Positions 33,909 to 37,273 of a DNA stretch of 37,273 nucleotides are shown here, in pieces. Within the stretch, counting starts at the first letter, position 1, and every line of letters begins with the position of its first letter. The stretch spans positions 1 through 37,273 of the forward strand of contig JAPKCI010000038.1 in assembly GCA_028823035.1 (NCBI GenBank), in the 5' to 3' direction. The notes under the pieces were generated by a model, which saw nothing but the letters and a program-made list of their open reading frames with translations, had not been told where the DNA came from and ran no database searches. The position numbers and the translations under genes were made by a program. This stretch comes from Rubripirellula sp. (GTDB lineage: Bacteria; Planctomycetota; Planctomycetia; Pirellulales; Pirellulaceae).

Positions 33909-35234
33909 ATGAACCGTTCATCAATCTTCCCTTACTGGGCCTTGATCCTCATCGCAGCCATGACCTTACTGGGCTGCCAGACGATCCGCTCCAACGATGG
34001 CCTGCTGGAACAGCAGAGTGCAGACGCCAACGTCTCATCGCGACAGTTGAGGATTGTGCTTGATGACCTTGTTCTTCAGTTCTCAAGCCAGATAGAGCAG
34101 GCCGCAGATCAAATCCTCGCGGAAAATAACGATCCGCAGATCCGCAAGCATGCACTGATGTGGAAAACAAACGGCATCGCCAACTGTTTTCAAGCCGCAT
34201 CACGGCGAGACCCTCTTGGGGCGTACTTTGACATCTGGATTTTAAACAAACAGTCACTGGAACTATTCCAGAGACCGACCGAGGATCCACTCTTTGGAGA
34301 CTCCCAGAGCATTGCCATCCTCGCCAGCGAACAAATCGAATTGGTGATGAGTGACGTCTTGCAACTGCTCGGCAATGATCTGCCAATCGACGAATCCTTT
34401 GTCACTGATTTTACCGCAGACCATCCCGTCAACGACCTCTACTTTAACCGGGCATCGATCACAGCGAATTACACCAAATACATCGACCACATCAAAATCG
34501 ACGAACCCGAATTATTGGGCATCGTGGGCGACATTAACGAGCAACTGGATCAGGTGCAACGACTCTCATCCATGTACGCTGAATTCCTACCCAAGCAGGC
34601 ACGGTGGAACGGAGAGTTGATGCTGTTGGAAGCCATGGAAAGCACAGCAGTCACAACCTCATTGCAAAACATATCTCTGGCAGCTGATGGGGTCGCCAGA
34701 ATTGCGGACACCACGCAGGCCATGCCGAATCTGATAGAGCGAGAACGAAATCTGCTTCACGATGCAATCCGTACAGAACGTGAAGCCACAATGCTGGCCA
34801 TTGACCAGATGCGAGCAGAAACAGTGGGTCAGCTTCAGCAGGAACGAATCGCGGTGATGGGGGGACTTGAAACCGAGCGCAAGGCGGTACTACTGGCGAT
34901 TCACCAAGAACGAATGGCAACCACCGAGGATTTAAGCCAACTCGGTGAACGCACCTTGCATCAGGTCGATCAGGCCGTCGACCTGAAAATCACCACTCTT
35001 GCCAATCATGGTAGCGACCTGATCGATCAAGGGTTCAAACGTGGTATTCAGCTGCTTGCCGTCCTCGCACCGCTGACACTGTTGCTTACCGTCACATTTT
35101 TCGTTGTCCGAAATCGTCGTCGTCCTAGCATCAATGCTGACTCGACACCTGTCACTCCAATGGCAATCCGAGTCCACAGGCAAACACCCCAAGAGAGTCA
35201 TCGCCGACGACACCCTGGGCGTCGAACGGCCTGA
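33909..35234 (+). CDS. Coiled-coil lipoprotein with C-terminal membrane anchor (441 aa)
   Basis: Function unknown. The N-terminus (WALILIAAMTLLGCQT) has a lipobox with Cys23, so the chain is probably lipidated after export. Residues 40-250 are predicted mostly helical with few motifs. Residues 275-345 form a charged helix with repeated ER-A-hydrophobic units (TEREATMLAI, QERIAVMGGL, TERKAVLLAI, QERMATTEDL), a quasi-repeat of about 11-15 residues typical of elongated coiled coil. A transmembrane segment follows at 380-400 (IQLLAVLAPLTLLLTVTFFVV), then an Arg-rich tail (RNRRR, HRRRHPGRR). Lipid at one end and a membrane helix at the other would let it bridge two membranes or loop back to one. 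It lies 110 bp after the FG-GAP gene on the same strand. Confidence 0.75.
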   Translation: MNRSSIFPYWALILIAAMTLLGCQTIRSNDGLLEQQSADANVSSRQLRIVLDDLVLQFSSQIEQAADQILAENNDPQIRKHALMWKTNGIANCFQAASRRDPLGAYFDIWILNKQSLELFQRPTEDPLFGDSQSIAILASEQIELVMSDVLQLLGNDLPIDESFVTDFTADHPVNDLYFNRASITANYTKYIDHIKIDEPELLGIVGDINEQLDQVQRLSSMYAEFLPKQARWNGELMLLEAMESTAVTTSLQNISLAADGVARIADTTQAMPNLIERERNLLHDAIRTEREATMLAIDQMRAETVGQLQQERIAVMGGLETERKAVLLAIHQERMATTEDLSQLGERTLHQVDQAVDLKITTLANHGSDLIDQGFKRGIQLLAVLAPLTLLLTVTFFVVRNRRRPSINADSTPVTPMAIRVHRQTPQESHRRRHPGRRTA

Positions 35235-35435
35235 GCGTTCCTGCATCCATCGTAAATCTCTTGGCCGAGTCTGTTTACGTCAAAACTCTTCGAGTAGAAT
35301 CAGTGCATCGCCTGACACGGTCTGGCCGGCAAGTCCGGTCAATGATTAGCGTCACAGCCAAGCGGGCAACCTACAGACCAGCACTTGCTTCACGGTTGCA
35401 GTTAAACCATGAAGTATCACTCGTGAGACACTTCC

Positions 35436-36290
35436 ATGCGTTCGATTACCCTTGTCTTGATTTTTTTCCTGCTAGCTGGTTGCCCCGCTGTCTCAACGCA
35501 CAACATTCACGCTCAGGACAGTGTCACTGCCAAACCAGCGGCTGCCAATTTCCAACCCGATTTCTACGCATTTCAAAATGGACTTGGCTTCGGAACAGCC
35601 GAACAAGAAGCCGCTTTTTTGAAGCAGCACGGCTACGCCGGAGTCGGTCAGGTTTTCGACAAAGGAAGCAAACTCGCAGATCGAGTCGCTGCGTACGATA
35701 AAGCAAACATGCGAGTTGCCAGCGTCTATTTGAACGTCAACGACACTCCTATCCTAGAAGAAACCGTCAAACCGTTGGCGAATCGAGATGCAATCATTGA
35801 ATTGACGGTCAGTCGCATGTCGCCAAACACGGTCGAAGCGGTACGGCAAACGGCAGCCATGGCAGCCCGACTCAAGATTCGTGTCGCCCTCTACCCACAT
35901 CATGGCAACGCCATTGCCACCATGCCACAGGCGATCGAACTGGTCAAAAAAGTCGGACATCCCAACCTCGGCATCATGTTCAATCTGTGCCACTTTCTGA
36001 AAAACGAAAAAGCAGAAACATTGGAACGCGTGCTCAAGCAGGCCTCACCCCACCTGTTTGCAGTCAGCACATCAGGTGCAAACGAGGATGGCGAGAACTG
36101 GAGTGACTTGATTCAAACGCTGGATAAGGGAACCTTCACGCAAAGTGAACTCTTCACCATTCTGAAGACGATCGGTTATTCCGGTGATGTCGCCTTGCAA
36201 TGCTATGCCGTTCCCGGCGACAAAAAAAACAACCTGCAGACATCCATCGCTGCATGGCACAGGATTCTTACTGAAGTGAACTCCAAATGA
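35436..36290 (+). CDS. Exported sugar isomerase/epimerase-like TIM-barrel protein (284 aa)
   Basis: Belongs to the xylose-isomerase-like / AP-endonuclease-2 TIM-barrel superfamily. The start MRSITLVLIFFLLAGC has a lipobox at Cys16, suggesting a lipoprotein. Barrel elements: FYAFQNGLGFGTAEQEAAFLKQHGYAGVG, then RVASVYLNVND, RIRVALYPHHGNAIATMPQAIELVKKVGHPNLGIMFNLCHFLKNE and YSGDVALQCYAVPGDKKN. At the usual metal-ligand positions the residues differ from classical epimerases: FNLCH where others have an LDxxH-type element, VSTSGA in place of HxxD, and LQCY where a final Glu is common. So it may be a divergent or non-catalytic branch; similar NLCH...LQCY proteins are common in planctomycetes. It is followed by a strong two-way terminator. 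Confidence 0.85.
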   Translation: MRSITLVLIFFLLAGCPAVSTHNIHAQDSVTAKPAAANFQPDFYAFQNGLGFGTAEQEAAFLKQHGYAGVGQVFDKGSKLADRVAAYDKANMRVASVYLNVNDTPILEETVKPLANRDAIIELTVSRMSPNTVEAVRQTAAMAARLKIRVALYPHHGNAIATMPQAIELVKKVGHPNLGIMFNLCHFLKNEKAETLERVLKQASPHLFAVSTSGANEDGENWSDLIQTLDKGTFTQSELFTILKTIGYSGDVALQCYAVPGDKKNNLQTSIAAWHRILTEVNSK

Positions 36291-36346
36291 TCAAAATCCA
36301 ATTCGCATGACTGTCGTGAAGACTACTCTCTGGCTGATCGCACAAA

Positions 36347-36376
36347 AAAACCCAACGCATCATTGCGTTGGGTTTT
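36347..36376. terminator. Bidirectional Rho-independent terminator
   Basis: A perfect 13-bp stem (36347-36359 with 36364-36376) closes a 4-nt loop, with an A-tract on the left and TTTT on the right. It lies between the convergent TIM-barrel gene (ends 36290) and the PDZ gene (ends 36398) and can serve both. Confidence 0.93.
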
Positions 36377-36397
36377 CTGTATCTGCAAACCGGAAGT

Positions 36398-37273
36398 CTA
36401 GTGGGTCGTGATTCGTAAGCGTCGCAGTCGAACATCCACGACCACGGGTGCTTCAAACCCATCACGGTAAACCTCAATATTTAAGATACCACCTGAGCGT
36501 TGGATCATCTCGGGCAGAACGGACTCGCTGTCCAAAGCGTAGCCATTCACGCTCAAGATCATGTCACCAGGCATCAAACCGGCCAAGGCAGCTGGCGAGT
36601 AGGGTGATACTTCATGAACGCCTAAAGCACACAGATCAGGAATCAGAAAACTCTCAATCCCAAAGTACCAGGCAGTTTGCGCGTGACCATGAATCGAGGG
36701 GCACCAGACAACACGGTAGTGACACGGTGTCCAGCACGACCAGTAGTTTGGCACACCGCAGATATCGACCCAGTGGCAACCGTGACGCTGCCAATGCCAT
36801 CCACACAGCAGATCAGCCCACCAGTGACAGTGTGCTCCCATTCCGAAATGACTCGACATCATCTTCTTTGCACCCGTCAACATTTTGAACTGTTCGGAAT
36901 TTGTTGCCAATTTCTCTTTCGACGGCAACATTAACTTTGGCAACTCCTTGCGAAGCTCTTCCAATTCCAACGGCTTCGCATTCGCCGTTCCGAGATTTTC
37001 AAGAATGTTGTCAAACCTTCTGTTGCTCTCCGTAATATTTGGCATCTTCCCAACCAAATTTCCCAACTGACCACCCGGCGCAGGTCCTAAATTTCCTGGC
37101 AGCGTACGGCCTCCGCCAAGCACACGACCATTACCCAAACCGTTATTGTTGCCAATGACTGATGGCGGCAGAGTGACCGGTGGTCGAATGTTAGTGACCG
37201 GTGGTCGAATGTTAGTGCCCGGTGGTCGAATGTTAGTGACCGGTGGTCGAATGTTAGTGACCGGTGGTCGAAT
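36398..37273 (-). CDS. PDZ-domain protein with Trp/Cys/His-rich segment and heptapeptide repeats (partial)
   Basis: The gene enters from the right edge; 291 residues are visible and the N-terminus is missing. No ATG lies in the visible frame before the TTG at 37138 and the frame stays open to the edge, so the true start is outside. In protein order: repeats of N-I-R-P-P-V-T (37173-37273), a Gly/Asn-rich linker (about 37090-37170), a helical region (ELEELRKELPKLMLPSKEKLA), a segment of about 58 residues with 9 Trp, 7 Cys and 8 His (about 36650-36850), and a C-terminal PDZ domain (LGVHEVSPYSPAALAGLMPGDMILSVNG, then EVYRDG). PDZ domains bind peptide C-termini. The Trp/Cys/His segment might bind metal or be disulfide-linked. 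Localisation is unknown because the N-terminus is absent. The gene ends at the bidirectional terminator. Confidence 0.85.
   Translation of the reverse strand: MRPPVTNIRPPVTNIRPPGTNIRPPVTNIRPPVTLPPSVIGNNNGLGNGRVLGGGRTLPGNLGPAPGGQLGNLVGKMPNITESNRRFDNILENLGTANAKPLELEELRKELPKLMLPSKEKLATNSEQFKMLTGAKKMMSSHFGMGAHCHWWADLLCGWHWQRHGCHWVDICGVPNYWSCWTPCHYRVVWCPSIHGHAQTAWYFGIESFLIPDLCALGVHEVSPYSPAALAGLMPGDMILSVNGYALDSESVLPEMIQRSGGILNIEVYRDGFEAPVVVDVRLRRLRITTH
37173..37273. repeat. 21-bp tandem repeat encoding a heptapeptide, 4.8 copies
   Basis: The plus-strand unit is GTGACCGGTGGTCGAATGTT plus one A, at 37173-37193, 37194-37214, 37215-37235 and 37236-37256, with a partial copy to the window end. The third copy has one A-to-C change, turning Val into Gly in the minus-strand reading. 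The array probably continues beyond the window. The 21-bp period keeps the reading frame, so copy number can change without a frameshift. Confidence 0.97.

Overview
The window looks like chromosomal DNA of a planctomycete, most likely a marine Pirellulaceae (Rhodopirellula-like) bacterium. The evidence is family content. There are two sulfatases carrying the CSPSR formylglycine motif, a cytochrome-c/DUF1549/DUF1553 protein paired with a Tat-exported DUF1501 protein, a secreted DUF1080 protein, a PmoA-like DUF6807 protein, a secreted SMP-30-like protein and many exported proteins of unknown function. Genes are widely spaced with long non-coding gaps and few clear Shine-Dalgarno sites. I saw no rRNA, tRNA, CRISPR array, insertion sequence or phage gene.

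Layout. Positions 1-3604 hold a small hypothetical gene, a 1.2-kb stretch with no credible gene, a cysteine-rich secreted protein with its own terminator, and a putative lipoprotein. Four perfect 20-bp tandem repeats precede a PPP-type metallophosphatase (3804-4502). Positions 5050-13486 look like a compact carbohydrate-use locus. It has a sodium/solute symporter, a 1016-residue sulfatase fused to a GH43-like glycosidase and a C-terminal lectin-like domain, a second sulfatase and a DUF6807 protein, with a PilZ gene on the opposite strand between the sulfatases. Positions 13552-15505 carry DUF4159 and SMP-30-like genes on the minus strand. Positions 15679-24533 are mostly housekeeping: a short P-II protein, a conserved hypothetical, a gamma-glutamylcyclotransferase-like protein, rsmG, cysD and a cysN-cysC fusion, a PQQ-propeller protein, a methyltransferase and a beta-carbonic anhydrase.

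Positions 25137-36290 are dominated by exported planctomycete proteins: the cytochrome/DUF1549/DUF1553 plus DUF1501 pair, DUF1080, an SGNH hydrolase, an FG-GAP propeller fused to a HELAH metallopeptidase-like domain, a coiled-coil lipoprotein with a C-terminal membrane anchor, and a secreted TIM-barrel protein. The window ends inside a minus-strand PDZ protein with a Trp/Cys/His-rich segment and a run of heptapeptide repeats.

Functionally, the sulfatase/GH43 locus would desulfate and cleave a sulfated glycan outside the cytoplasm and import sugar through the symporter. CysD/CysNC activates sulfate in the cytoplasm. The most unusual items are the sulfatase-GH43 fusion, the FG-GAP/HELAH protein, the Trp/Cys/His-rich PDZ protein, and short tandem duplications (periods 10-23 bp) that recur in non-coding DNA. 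All function calls rest on reading motifs by eye, without database searches.
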